Assembly (NCBI GenBank): GCA_017453205.1 | Contig: JAFTKO010000021.1 | Coordinates: forward strand, 1-64,000 | Reading direction: 5' to 3' | DNA from: Clostridia bacterium | GTDB lineage: Bacteria; Bacillota; Clostridia; Oscillospirales; CAG-272 | DNA length: 64,000 bases | Shown: one piece after another, positions 32,364-41,374 of the stretch | How the letters are laid out: the number at the start of each line of letters is the position of its first letter | Numbering within the stretch: the first letter of the stretch is position 1 | Made by a program: the position numbers and the translations under genes | The notes under the pieces: model-generated | Told to the model about the DNA's origin: nothing | What the model saw: only the letters and a program-made list of their open reading frames with translations | Databases searched by the model: none

Positions 32364-33155
32364 ATGAACAATTTTTTTGCAATGACGTCGACCGACAACA
32401 CCATCCAGGTCCTTTGGGATCTGCGCTATTGGGTGATCGACACCTTTTCGTTGACGAATACCGCCGCCTCGATCGCCGTGATCGGAGCCGCTCTGCTTTC
32501 TATCATCCTGCCCTATCTCATCGGCAGTATCAATCCCGCCATTTTGATCTCCACTTTAATTTATCACGATGATATCCGCACCCATGGAAGCGGCAATGCG
32601 GGAACCACCAACATGCTCCGCACCTTTGGTCCGAAAGCCGCCGTCGCCACACTGCTCCTCGACTTTGGAAAGGCTGCCATTGCAACGCTCCTTGGCAGAC
32701 TGCTCTTTGGTCTTTGGGGACAGGCGCTGGCAGGCTTCTTCGTAGGCTTTGGACATATGTTCCCCCTTTACTACCGCTTCCGCGGCGGCAAAGGAGTCGC
32801 ATGCTTCGGCATCGTAGCGTTGGTGATCAATCCGCTGGCATTCTTGATCATTGTCGGTACATTTCTCATTGTGCTGATCGGCACGCGTTTCGTCTCCCTC
32901 GCCTCGGTCATGGCGGCAATCATTTACCCCATGGCATTCCATTGGGCGGCGATCTTTACCAAGACCTCCGAGGTCAACGGTCCCAATATGCTGATGGCAT
33001 TTCTTGCCGCTTGCTTTGTGGTGTTCATGCACCGCGAAAACCTCAAACGCATTTGGAACAACGAAGAATCCAAGATTGATTTTTCCAAATTTAAGAAAAA
33101 GAAAAAGAAAAAGAAAAGCGACGGAAAAGAACCGCCCGCGGGTGACGCGAAATGA
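32364..33155 (+). CDS. plsY: Acyl-phosphate:glycerol-3-phosphate acyltransferase
   Basis: Makes lysophosphatidic acid from acyl phosphate, the first membrane phospholipid step. The three PlsY motifs are present: GSGNAGTTNMLR near residue 73, the second at GFGHMFPLYYRFRGGKGVA near 130-150 and a third region near 190. About six membrane segments. At 263 residues it exceeds the usual ~200 through an extra N-terminal segment (1-45) and a lysine-rich tail (KFKKKKKKKK, about 243-252). The ATG follows AAAAAAGGAG. Its stop overlaps the methyltransferase start by four bases. Confidence 0.92.
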   Translation: MNNFFAMTSTDNTIQVLWDLRYWVIDTFSLTNTAASIAVIGAALLSIILPYLIGSINPAILISTLIYHDDIRTHGSGNAGTTNMLRTFGPKAAVATLLLDFGKAAIATLLGRLLFGLWGQALAGFFVGFGHMFPLYYRFRGGKGVACFGIVALVINPLAFLIIVGTFLIVLIGTRFVSLASVMAAIIYPMAFHWAAIFTKTSEVNGPNMLMAFLAACFVVFMHRENLKRIWNNEESKIDFSKFKKKKKKKKSDGKEPPAGDAK

Positions 33156-34321
33156 AAGAAAACCAAATGTCTCCCGCCGACCGCATGGGGGAGCTGATCT
33201 CGCTTGCCGCCACACGAGGAACACTGAAAAAAGCGGTGTTTTCCAAGCCCGATGACGAGGAGGTCCAACGCACGGTCATTACGCTCCGACGTATCGGCGG
33301 TAAAGTGATGGCACAAGCCGAAACACTCCGAACCGATAACAAAGCACTTCACGAAAATATTGCCGTAACCGATATTGCGCGTTTGACCGCACTGTCCGAG
33401 AACTTTGGGCAGGTCAACCTCATCACCACCGTGGGGAGCTGTGAGCTGCGACGCTCCAGGTCCGGCAACCGCACCTTACTCGGCGGTGAAAATCTGCGCC
33501 GTGCCATGCAAACCCAAGATACCCCTGCGGCTCCCATCGTCTCAAACAACCGTCAAAAGCAGTATATCCTCAACGGTCAAGAGCCTTTTTTGCGTCTGTT
33601 GGGTGTCAGTGACGAAAACGGGCGCATCTATGATAAAAAGCAATCCAAATTCCGTCAGATCAACCGTTTTCTCGAGCTGACGCGTGACTGTCTCTCGCAT
33701 CTTCCCGCAGACGGCGAACTGCGTATCTGCGATCTCTGCTGCGGAAAAAGCTATCTCTCCTTCGCCGCGTACCACTATTTTGCAAATGTACTTGGACGCA
33801 AGGTTCGCATGACGGGTGTCGATCTCAAGCCCGATGTCATCAAATACTGCAACAGCGTGGCACAAAAGCTGCATTTTGACGGCCTCGAATTTCTCTGTGG
33901 CGATGTTTCCAAATATCATGCAGGAGAAAAGGTCCACCTTGTCATTTCTCTGCATGCCTGTGACACTGCGACCGATCTTGTGCTTGCCAAAGCCGTGGAA
34001 TGGAATGCCGATGTCATCCTCTCCACACCTTGTTGCCATCATGAGCTCAATCACACGCTCAACTGTCCCGCGCTCGCCTTCATCGCGGAACACTCCATGC
34101 TCCGACAAAAGCTGTGCGATGCCGCCACCGACGCGCTCCGCCTTAAGCTACTGGAATCCAAAGGCTATTCGGTCTCGGCGCTCGAGCTCATCGACCCCGA
34201 GGAAACTCCGAAAAACATCATGCTTCGTGCCCTCCGTATGCCCAATTTCAACCCCGCCTCCCCCTCCGCCGCCCGCTTGCGCGCCGAATATGAAGAGGCA
34301 AGAAAATTTTTATTGGGATAA
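33152..34321 (+). CDS. Methyltransf_32-type SAM methyltransferase
   Basis: A 389-residue protein with a class I methyltransferase domain in the middle: the SAM-binding LRICDLCCGKSYLSF near 187-201, VDLKPDVI near 222 and LHACDTATD near 268, as in the Methyltransf_32 family. The N-terminal 150 residues are less conserved. A His/Cys cluster (STPCCHHELNHTLNC, near 288-302) follows and may bind metal. The substrate is unknown. It overlaps plsY by four bases (ATGA), so coupled. Confidence 0.8.
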   Translation: MKENQMSPADRMGELISLAATRGTLKKAVFSKPDDEEVQRTVITLRRIGGKVMAQAETLRTDNKALHENIAVTDIARLTALSENFGQVNLITTVGSCELRRSRSGNRTLLGGENLRRAMQTQDTPAAPIVSNNRQKQYILNGQEPFLRLLGVSDENGRIYDKKQSKFRQINRFLELTRDCLSHLPADGELRICDLCCGKSYLSFAAYHYFANVLGRKVRMTGVDLKPDVIKYCNSVAQKLHFDGLEFLCGDVSKYHAGEKVHLVISLHACDTATDLVLAKAVEWNADVILSTPCCHHELNHTLNCPALAFIAEHSMLRQKLCDAATDALRLKLLESKGYSVSALELIDPEETPKNIMLRALRMPNFNPASPSAARLRAEYEEARKFLLG

Positions 34322-34336
34322 AGAAAGGAACCTTTC

Positions 34337-34669
34337 ATGTTCAAAAAATTATTTTCAAAGAAATCAAAAAATCCGAACAGCAAGCAATACCGTTGGGAGA
34401 TGGCACGGCAGATGAGCAACCATCACATCCGATATGTGACCGAGAAGATCAACGATGTTGACGAGGTCATCGGTCGGAACGGGGGCTTAAACATCCGTGA
34501 CGACGAGCTTTTGGTATTTGCGTCATCGGACGTGATCTTTCGATGCAAGATCGAGCAGATGCAAGCGTGGGAATTGCTCTCAAAAGATGGGGTAGTCATT
34601 ACGGCACCCGACCTTGAGCACGAGGGCAAGGAGCGCACAATTATCGTATACTACGTTTATTATCGCTGA
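34337..34669 (+). CDS. Conserved-looking small protein, unknown
   Basis: A 110-residue soluble protein with no recognised domain. The N-terminus is strongly basic (KKLFSKKSKNPNSKQ), the rest alternates charged and hydrophobic residues and ends in a run of aromatics (IIVYYVYYR). A GGAACC site precedes the ATG. It lies 15 bp after the methyltransferase and 8 bp before a hydrolase, so it is probably in the same transcript. Confidence 0.65.
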   Translation: MFKKLFSKKSKNPNSKQYRWEMARQMSNHHIRYVTEKINDVDEVIGRNGGLNIRDDELLVFASSDVIFRCKIEQMQAWELLSKDGVVITAPDLEHEGKERTIIVYYVYYR

Positions 34670-34677
34670 GAGGTAGC

Positions 34678-35625
34678 ATGATGCCGTTTTTGATTTTGGG
34701 AATTGCCTTGATATTACTTGCCGTTGTATTTTACGCCATTTTGCGTTGGTGCTACGGCAAGGCGTTTTATTTCTCCGATGAAAAGAAAAAGACCGACACA
34801 CGCACATCGGTCGATCAAGTCAAGGATGCGTTTGCTCACGAACCTATGATGCAGCTTGCTCTGGAACTGGAACAGCTCCCAAGCGAAGCGGTCACCATTC
34901 GCTCCCGCGACGGCTTGAAGCTTTGCGGGCGTTACTATCATATTTCGGACAGCAACCGTCTTGAAATTCTGTTCCACGGTTGGCGAAGCAACGCTTTGCG
35001 CGATGCTTGCGGCGGTGCAAAGATCGCACGCGATGTAGGCTACAATCTGCTCATCGTTGACCAACGCTCACACGGAAAGAGCGATGGTAACACTATCACG
35101 TTCGGCATCAAGGAAAGATATGACTGCCTTGACTGGGTAAATTATGCCGTCGAGCGCTTTGGCCCCGATATTCGCATCCTGCTCGGCGGAGTTTCGATGG
35201 GGGCTGCGACCGTCCTCATGGCATCGGCTCTCAAGCTTCCCTCCAATGTCAAGGGAATCACCGCCGACTGCGGGTATTCCTCGCCCGAGGCGATCATCCG
35301 CAAGGTCTGCCGTGATATGGGAATTTCCGACCGTCTCGGCTATCCCTTTGTGCGTATGAGTGCGCGTTTGCTCGGGCGCTTTTCTCTCAAAGACGGCGGC
35401 GCGGTGGAAGCCGTAAAGCACGCCAAAATCCCAATCATGATCATGCACGGCGAGGAGGATGACTTTGTTCCCTTCTCGATGGCGGGCGAAATCTACGACG
35501 CCATCGCCTCCGAGAAAAAATTTCTCGCAATTCCAAAAGCGGGGCACGGGCTTGCCTATTTCTACGACACCGAAACCTACACCCGCGAGGTCGCCGCGTT
35601 TAAAGAAAGCTGTTTCAACAGGTGA
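34678..35625 (+). CDS. Membrane-anchored alpha/beta hydrolase
   Basis: A 315-residue alpha/beta hydrolase with one N-terminal membrane segment (2-22), so the catalytic domain is at the membrane, either face. The nucleophile is Ser173 in GGVSMGAAT; the acid is likely in HGEEDDFVPF near 262 and the base His in KAGHGLAY near 292. Related proteins are annotated as esterases or peptidases of the YtxM/prolyl-oligopeptidase type; the substrate is unknown. It is the last gene of the plsY group. Confidence 0.78.
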   Translation: MMPFLILGIALILLAVVFYAILRWCYGKAFYFSDEKKKTDTRTSVDQVKDAFAHEPMMQLALELEQLPSEAVTIRSRDGLKLCGRYYHISDSNRLEILFHGWRSNALRDACGGAKIARDVGYNLLIVDQRSHGKSDGNTITFGIKERYDCLDWVNYAVERFGPDIRILLGGVSMGAATVLMASALKLPSNVKGITADCGYSSPEAIIRKVCRDMGISDRLGYPFVRMSARLLGRFSLKDGGAVEAVKHAKIPIMIMHGEEDDFVPFSMAGEIYDAIASEKKFLAIPKAGHGLAYFYDTETYTREVAAFKESCFNR

Positions 35626-35744
35626 TTTTTTCACAACTCTTTTGTAGGGTTCAAGGTCTTTCATCCATTGGGGAATTACTGCCCTAAAAAACTTTGGAAA
35701 CTTATTCTCTGTATTTTATAAATAAACGATAAGGAGGAAACCCG

Positions 35745-37289
35745 ATGTTATCCGCGTCATACAGCGCAGGGCTCTGCGGCATCGACGGCTTTCCCGTCAC
35801 GGTGGAATGTAATCAAAGAAACAATCTGGGCGGCTTTGAGCTGGTGGGATTGCCCGACATGGCGGTCAAAGAAGCCAAAGAACGCGTCAAAACCGCCTGT
35901 CAAAACAGCGGCTATCCTTTCCCCTATTCGCGCATCACGGTGAACCTCGCGCCCGCCGACCGAAAAAAGGAGGGCTCGGCGTTTGACGCGGCGATCCTCA
36001 CCGCCATTTTTCACAGCTCCGGTATTATTCGCCGCGATGTCTCGTTGGAAAAGCGTTGCATCGTAGGGGAGCTCTCGCTGTCGGGAGAATTGCGCGGTAT
36101 CCGCGGGATCCTTTGTATGTGCGTAGCGGCAAAGGAAAACGGCTTTACCGAGTTCTTTGCCCCCGTGGAAAACGCTGTCGAAGCCGCCGCAGTAGAGGGG
36201 ATCACGGTCTATGCCGTTCCCAATATGAGGGCTTTGGTCATGCACCTCAACGGAGAGCAAGCACTCTCCCCCGTGCTTTGCGACCGCACGGCGTTTGCTG
36301 AGGCAACCAACCGCTACCCCGCCGATTTTATCGATGTGCGGGGGCAAGCAATGGCAAAGCGAGCCATGGAGATCGCCGCGGCGGGTGGACACAACATTTT
36401 GCTGATCGGCCCTCCCGGAACCGGCAAATCCATGCTTGCCAAGCGTCTGCCCTCGATCCTCCCGCCCTTGACCTTTGCCGAGGCGATCGAAACTACCAAA
36501 GTCCATTCGGTGGCAGGGACACTGCCCGAGGGTGTCTCGCTTCTTTCTGTCCGTCCTTTCCGTTCGCCGCACCACACCATGAGCCCTGTCAGTCTTGTGG
36601 GCGGCGGTATCAATCCGCAACCGGGAGAAGTCTCGCTTGCCGACAACGGGGTACTCTTTCTTGACGAGCTCCCCGAGTTTCCCAAGCAAGTGACCGACGC
36701 CCTCCGTCAACCCTTGGAGGACCGCAAAGTAACCATCACACGTGCCAACGGACGTGTGACCTTTCCCTGTTCGTTTATGCTGGTGGGAGCAATGAACCCC
36801 TGCCGTTGCGGTTATTTCGGGCATCCCACACGCAAATGCACCTGCCGTCCCGAGGATGTCAAGCGCTACATCTCACGCATCAGCGGACCGATGCTGGACC
36901 GCATGGATATTCAAATTGAGCTCCCCTCGCTTTCCTATGAGGAGATCTCCGCTCCCGATACTTCCTCCCAAAAAAGCGAGGTGATTCGCGCCCGTGTAAC
37001 AGCCGCGCGTGAATTTGCCCGCCGCCGTATGCAAGGAAGTGAAAAAACCGTTTTTTGCAATGCCCAACTCGACGCCGCGGGTATTCATGAATTTTGTACC
37101 CTCGACACCGACGCCACCGCGCTCCTCCGTGCCGCTTATGACCGCATGGGGCTCAGTGCCCGCGGCTACGATCGTGTCCTTCGCGTTGCTCGCACCATCG
37201 CCGACCTTGCCTCCTCCGACCTCATCAAAGCCCCACACGTCGCCGAGGCAATACAGTTGCGGAGCTTGGATAGAAAATACTGGGGGTAA
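35745..37289 (+). CDS. comM: YifB/ComM-type Mg-chelatase-like AAA+ ATPase
   Basis: A 514-residue AAA+ protein. The N-terminal Lon-protease-like domain (about 1-180) is followed by the Walker A GPPGTGKSML near 225, Walker B LFLDELPEF near 310, and the C-terminal domain with the cysteine-rich CRCGYFGHPTRKCTC near 350. ComM in Gram-negative species helps branch migration in transformation; the Firmicutes role is not clear. AAGGAGGAAAC lies before the ATG. It is the first gene after a 119-bp gap and is followed by the third composite repeat. Confidence 0.9.
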   Translation: MLSASYSAGLCGIDGFPVTVECNQRNNLGGFELVGLPDMAVKEAKERVKTACQNSGYPFPYSRITVNLAPADRKKEGSAFDAAILTAIFHSSGIIRRDVSLEKRCIVGELSLSGELRGIRGILCMCVAAKENGFTEFFAPVENAVEAAAVEGITVYAVPNMRALVMHLNGEQALSPVLCDRTAFAEATNRYPADFIDVRGQAMAKRAMEIAAAGGHNILLIGPPGTGKSMLAKRLPSILPPLTFAEAIETTKVHSVAGTLPEGVSLLSVRPFRSPHHTMSPVSLVGGGINPQPGEVSLADNGVLFLDELPEFPKQVTDALRQPLEDRKVTITRANGRVTFPCSFMLVGAMNPCRCGYFGHPTRKCTCRPEDVKRYISRISGPMLDRMDIQIELPSLSYEEISAPDTSSQKSEVIRARVTAAREFARRRMQGSEKTVFCNAQLDAAGIHEFCTLDTDATALLRAAYDRMGLSARGYDRVLRVARTIADLASSDLIKAPHVAEAIQLRSLDRKYWG

Positions 37290-37716
37290 GGATAATATTT
37301 TCGAGAAAAATTTTTCATATAAGCTTTTTTAAACGTAAAAAATTGTCACTTTTCAACAAAAAGATATATTGTGGAGCATTTTGGGTGGTGGTAACCGCTT
37401 TCTCCCATGGAGAAAGTGTAATGGTTTGCGGGAGCTATTGAAAGGGTAAAGCGCAAAAAAATTTCATTTATAATAATGCGTGAAAGGTTTTGAGGGGTGT
37501 GGGGGACGAAACGGCTTTGCCGCTTACAACGTGGCTTGCCACGTTTACTTTTCTCAAAAGTCCCCCGCGAAAGAAAAGCATTTTACATTGACTTTCCTAC
37601 CTTTATACAGTTGCGATACTGAGTTTGCACAAAATTGTCGGTTTTTCCGTGCCGAAACGCTAAAGCATAGGCATGAAAAAAAACAGCATGAAAACATGAT
37701 AAACACGGAGGTCTCT
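37290..37716. repeat. Composite dispersed repeat, copy 3 (inverted)
   Basis: A 427-base gap. The second conserved segment lies at 37354-37442 in reverse orientation, then a spacer, then the hairpin-family head GTTTTGAGGGG at about 37487 with the cloverleaf (37501-37566): outer stem GGGGGAC/GTCCCCC and hairpins AACGTGGC/GCCACGTT (37528-37545) and a partly decayed second hairpin. No gene is seen in the first part; the frame reading through the repeat up to 37717 is not counted. Confidence 0.7.
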
Positions 37717-38169
37717 ATGCTGATCACCCCATTTGGTAAAATACGTATCATTGCAGACGGAATAGAAATCGACTATCATGCACAAATCTATCAATACCCA
37801 AAGCCGCCTGTCGTAACCAATCCCATCGAGGGGTGTTTTCGCATTACGGTACCCGTTCACGGAGCGCAAACGGTTCAATGTGAGTTGATCTCCGATAAAA
37901 CCGCCTCTGTAGAGTCGGGAGAAAATTACTTCTGTGTGGAATATCGTCAAGAGAAAACACAACTGATCATCGGTGCAATTGACGGGAGTATCGATTTTTC
38001 AACGCAAGAAACTCCGAGAGGAATCAAATATCAATTCCACAAGCCCGTGGAAACGGTTGTATTTGGTGTTGCGTGGACCACGGACTATCGAGGAACGGAC
38101 GATTGCCGTGTATGGTATGCGGCCGATCCCTCCATGGATGAACCGAAAAAGGAATGTTCCGACCTATGA
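37717..38169 (+). CDS. Unknown beta-rich small protein
   Basis: A 150-residue soluble protein that I do not recognise. Short alternating segments (FGKIRIIADGIEIDY, FRITVPV, YFCVEYRQ) point to a beta-rich fold. The start at 37717 is the ATG behind ACGGAGGTCTC; a longer frame begins inside the repeat. Its stop overlaps the start of the next gene by four bases (ATGA), so the two are likely a coupled pair. Confidence 0.65.
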   Translation: MLITPFGKIRIIADGIEIDYHAQIYQYPKPPVVTNPIEGCFRITVPVHGAQTVQCELISDKTASVESGENYFCVEYRQEKTQLIIGAIDGSIDFSTQETPRGIKYQFHKPVETVVFGVAWTTDYRGTDDCRVWYAADPSMDEPKKECSDL

Positions 38170-38714
38170 TAATCAAAAAATACATTGGCATTTACATAAA
38201 ATATTTAATGAAAACCGCATTTTCGATATCTATGATCGGGTTTGTTCCGCTCATGATCATTTATTTGATCTTTTTATCAAACGGAACCATAGGCATAGAG
38301 GGGCTTTGGCTTCCGCTGATGTTTCCCGTTGGCGCTTGTGTGGTTGTTCTTTTTTGTTTGCTTTATCTTTACGGTTTTCAAAACATGATACGCGAACAGG
38401 AAAAAACCTTTGAGATCAGATTCAACGATGAAAATAATATCAAGCTCGCTCTCAATATTTATACCTCCGACCATTGGCTGATATTTGCCGGAAAATATGC
38501 GTTTTCTCGCCGATATATCAAAACCATCACATCTTTTCGTACCCAACGCAGAGTCAGACCCGGTTACAGTTACTACATCGTTGTTCATACGATTGACGGG
38601 GACAAATATACCATATTTGTTCCTGCCTCCCGCTTACCCGATAAAATAAAAGCGTGGTATCAACAAAAACAAACAGATACCGCCGCATTATCCAAACAAT
38701 CAAATTTACACTGA
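38166..38714 (+). CDS. Small membrane protein with a PH-like C-terminal domain, unknown
   Basis: A 182-residue protein with two membrane segments (about 15-38 and 45-70) and a C-terminal cytosolic domain from about 80, whose strand-rich pattern (FEIRFND, YYIVVHT, YTIFVPASRLPD) resembles a PH-like domain as in YcxB-type proteins. This is low-confidence. It overlaps the preceding gene by four bases. The pair is flanked upstream by a composite repeat and downstream by a CDF transporter with its own ribosome site, so it may be an accessory insertion. Confidence 0.62.
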   Translation: MIIKKYIGIYIKYLMKTAFSISMIGFVPLMIIYLIFLSNGTIGIEGLWLPLMFPVGACVVVLFCLLYLYGFQNMIREQEKTFEIRFNDENNIKLALNIYTSDHWLIFAGKYAFSRRYIKTITSFRTQRRVRPGYSYYIVVHTIDGDKYTIFVPASRLPDKIKAWYQQKQTDTAALSKQSNLH

Positions 38715-38750
38715 CGAATAATCAGTGTTTTTTGGAAAGGATCACTTCCC

Positions 38751-39920
38751 ATGACCGAACTACTCTCCCGCATTTTTGTCAAACACCACCGCGATACTGC
38801 CAACCCGCGCGTGCGGCGCGCTTACGGTACCATGGTCAGCATCACGGGCATGATCTTAAATCTCTTGCTCTTTATTGCCAAGTTTTTGGTAGGTACGCTG
38901 TTTGGTTCGGTGTCCATCACCGCCGACGCGATCAATAATCTCTCGGATGCGGGCTCACAGATCATTTCGCTGATCTCCTTTCGCATCTCTGCCAAGCCCG
39001 CCGACCGCAAGCACCCGTTCGGACACGCGCGTATTGAATATGTCGCCTCGATGATCGTCTCGTTTTTGGTTCTTTTAATCGGTGTGGAATTACTCAAAGA
39101 GTCGATCGGCAAGATCCTTTCCCCCGCTCCCCCCGAGCGCAGTTGGGTAGCAGCTGCCGTGTTGGGTACCTCCATCGCCGTTAAGCTGTGGCTGGGTGTG
39201 TTCAACAAAACGATCGGCAAACGCATCGACTCCGCGGTCATCCGCGCTACGGCTGCGGATTGCCTCTCCGATGCGCTTTCCACCTCCGCCGTGCTGATTT
39301 CCACATTGATCCTGCTCCTGTTCCCCTCACTCCATGTCAATCTCGATGCCTATATGGGCGTGATCGTCGCGGTTTTGATCCTTGTGGCAGGCATTAAGAT
39401 CCTCAACGAAGCAAAAAATTCGATCCTTGGCGAAGCTCCCTCCGAGGAGATCGTCAAGCAGATCACCGAGGCTGTCCAATCGGCACCCGAGGCACTTGGC
39501 ATCCACGATTTGGTCGTGCACAATTACGGTCCCGGACACGTGATTGCCGCACTGCATGTGGAGGTGGACGGCAAAGCCGATATTTTTCACTCTCATGACA
39601 TTGTTGACAACATTGAGCGTCGGCTCCGCACCGAATACGGAATTGAAGCAACCATTCACATGGATCCCATTGTAACCGATGACGAACAGGTAAACACACT
39701 GCGTGAGTGCGTAACAAACGCTGTGCGCGAGACCGATGATCGTTTACGCATCCACGATTTTCGCTTTGTCCCGGGTACCACACATTCCAACTTGATCTTT
39801 GATATCGTCGCCCCCTTTGAGATCACGCTTTCCGACGAAGCGCTCCGTGAAACCATCTCTGAAAAGATCACCCGACTCGATCCCTCCTACTTCACCGTAA
39901 TCACGGTTGACCGCGAGTGA
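38751..39920 (+). CDS. Cation diffusion facilitator family transporter
   Basis: A 389-residue CDF transporter that exports divalent metal in exchange for protons. Six membrane segments lie between about 28 and 200. Metal-site residues are seen in ADAINNLSDAGSQ (segment 2) and in HPFGHARIEYV (near 85), and DCLSDA in segment 5. The C-terminal cytoplasmic domain (about 215-389) is long and contains HDLVVHNYGPGH, fitting the metal-sensing ferredoxin-like dimer domain, perhaps doubled. The metal (Zn, Fe, Mn or Co) cannot be told. GGAAAGGATCA lies before the ATG. Confidence 0.9.
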   Translation: MTELLSRIFVKHHRDTANPRVRRAYGTMVSITGMILNLLLFIAKFLVGTLFGSVSITADAINNLSDAGSQIISLISFRISAKPADRKHPFGHARIEYVASMIVSFLVLLIGVELLKESIGKILSPAPPERSWVAAAVLGTSIAVKLWLGVFNKTIGKRIDSAVIRATAADCLSDALSTSAVLISTLILLLFPSLHVNLDAYMGVIVAVLILVAGIKILNEAKNSILGEAPSEEIVKQITEAVQSAPEALGIHDLVVHNYGPGHVIAALHVEVDGKADIFHSHDIVDNIERRLRTEYGIEATIHMDPIVTDDEQVNTLRECVTNAVRETDDRLRIHDFRFVPGTTHSNLIFDIVAPFEITLSDEALRETISEKITRLDPSYFTVITVDRE

Positions 39921-40315
39921 ACTCTATGGGAACAACATTTACTTTTTTAAAAGTATGAGATTGGGATCAAATGTAACCTTGTGGACCATTTTGGGTGGTG
40001 GGATCAAAATGGTCGCGAGAGCTATTGCTTGGAATAACGTAGCAACATTCCCATACCGTCAGAAAGCCAACGAACGAGGCACTACCATTCCCCCGAAAAC
40101 AACATATAAAATGCGTTAAAAGTTTTGAAAGGGTGTGGGGAAACTTTTGAAAAAGTTTCCCCACGAAAAAGTTTCTATCAAAAGTCCCCCACGAAAAAAC
40201 ACTTTAAATGTAAATGCTTGCCGTGGAGTCAAATCAAATTTCTATTGACAATCTTACAAAAAAGTTGTATAATAACATCAATATCATGAAGCACAAAAAC
40301 AGAAAGGAAACAATC
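39921..40315. repeat. Composite dispersed repeat, copy 4 (inverted, shortened)
   Basis: A 395-base gap with no gene. The second conserved segment (39978-40070, reverse) has lost its central hairpin; it is followed by AATGCGTTAAAAG and the hairpin-family head (GTTTTGAAAGGG near 40121) with a perfect 14-bp stem GTGGGGAAACTTTT (40135-40164). A perfect-consensus promoter for the cyclophilin gene follows. Confidence 0.7.
40245..40273 (+). promoter_or_regulatory. Perfect-consensus SigA promoter of the cyclophilin gene
   Basis: TTGACA (40245-40250), exactly 17 bp, TATAAT (40268-40273). It is 42 bp before the ATG and about 80 bp after the hairpin repeat. Confidence 0.85.
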
Positions 40316-40819
40316 ATGAAAAACCCGATTATAAAAATTACCGTCCGCGACTTTGGCGAAATGACCGCCGAGCTGTATCCCGATAAAGCCCCCAACACCG
40401 TAGCAAACTTCCTGTCTTTGATTGAAAAAGACTTTTTCAGCGGCATGATCTTCCACCGCGTCATCAAGGGCTTTATGATCCAAGGCGGCGGATTTAACGA
40501 AAGCTTTGAGCAACAGCCCGCCGATGAGATCAAAGGTGAGTTCCTCGCCAACGGGTTTATGCAAAACGATCTTCGTCACACACGCGGTGTGCTTTCAATG
40601 GCGCGCACACAGGATCCCAACTCCGCATCCTCGCAGTTCTTTGTCATGCACAAGGACGCGCCGCACCTCGATGCACAGTACGCTGGCTTTGGCAAGCTGA
40701 CCGATGGCTTTGATGTTCTCGATGCCATCGCAAACGTCAAGACCGGACGCATGGGCTGGTACGACGATGTCCCCAAGACCCCTGTTGTCATCGATAAAAT
40801 CGAAATCATCGATAAATAA
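40316..40819 (+). CDS. ppiB: Cyclophilin-type peptidyl-prolyl isomerase
   Basis: A 167-residue cytosolic cyclophilin that catalyses proline cis-trans isomerisation. The signature FHRVIKGFMIQGGGF is near residue 43, and the active-site SSQFFV (Phe/Gln, near 103) is intact. The ATG at 40316 follows AGAAAGGAAAC. No signal peptide is seen. The gene has its own strong promoter and is followed by an Lrp-type regulator with its own ribosome site. Confidence 0.94.
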   Translation: MKNPIIKITVRDFGEMTAELYPDKAPNTVANFLSLIEKDFFSGMIFHRVIKGFMIQGGGFNESFEQQPADEIKGEFLANGFMQNDLRHTRGVLSMARTQDPNSASSQFFVMHKDAPHLDAQYAGFGKLTDGFDVLDAIANVKTGRMGWYDDVPKTPVVIDKIEIIDK

Positions 40820-40891
40820 GAGCAATCGTCAAGCGATTTTTCGTTTCGCTTCCATCATTTTGTTTGAAATACCTCTAAAAAGGAGTAACTC

Positions 40892-41374
40892 ATGAACATC
40901 AAACTTTTAAAACTGCTGAGCAAAGACTCTCGTACAAGCACCGCAGACCTCGCCACCATGCTTGGAATTTCCGAGGAGGAGGTGCGCGCCGAGATCGCCG
41001 AAATGGAGCACGAGGGCATCATTCGCGGCTATAAAGCTGTGATCGACTGGGATCGCCTTGACAGTGCCTATGTTTCCGCCATCATCGAGCTCAAGGTCAC
41101 ACCCAAGGCGGGGCTGGGCTTTGAGGACGTTGCCGCAAAGGTCATGAAATACCCCGAGGTCGAGTCGGTCTATTTGATGTCGGGTGTTTACGACCTCAAC
41201 GTGGTGGTCAAGGGAAAGACTTTCCAAGAGGTGGCAAAATTCGTGGCAAAGGAGCTCTCCACCATCGAGTCGGTCAATTCCACTGCCACGCATTTCGTTC
41301 TGCGCCGTTACAAGGAGCTTGACGTGGAGCTTTTGGGTACGGGCAAGGATGAGAGAGGAAGTTACCTGCTCTGA
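40892..41374 (+). CDS. Lrp/AsnC-family transcriptional regulator
   Basis: A 160-residue regulator with an N-terminal winged-helix (DSRTSTADLATMLGISEEEV, about 11-31) and a C-terminal RAM ligand-binding domain (about 70-150) with the Gly-rich turn VYLMSGVYDLNVVVKG. AAAGGAGTAAC precedes the ATG. Its stop overlaps the start of the aminotransferase by one base, so it probably regulates this gene, sensing an amino acid or keto acid. Confidence 0.92.
   Translation: MNIKLLKLLSKDSRTSTADLATMLGISEEEVRAEIAEMEHEGIIRGYKAVIDWDRLDSAYVSAIIELKVTPKAGLGFEDVAAKVMKYPEVESVYLMSGVYDLNVVVKGKTFQEVAKFVAKELSTIESVNSTATHFVLRRYKELDVELLGTGKDERGSYLL

Noticed and set aside
33060..33115. Programmed frameshift at the A-rich end of plsY
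   Set aside because: The A/G-rich run codes for a lysine tail in frame and no useful alternative frame follows.
37480..37716. Upstream extension of the gene at 37717
   Set aside because: It reads through the same repeat; a clear ribosome site favours 37717.
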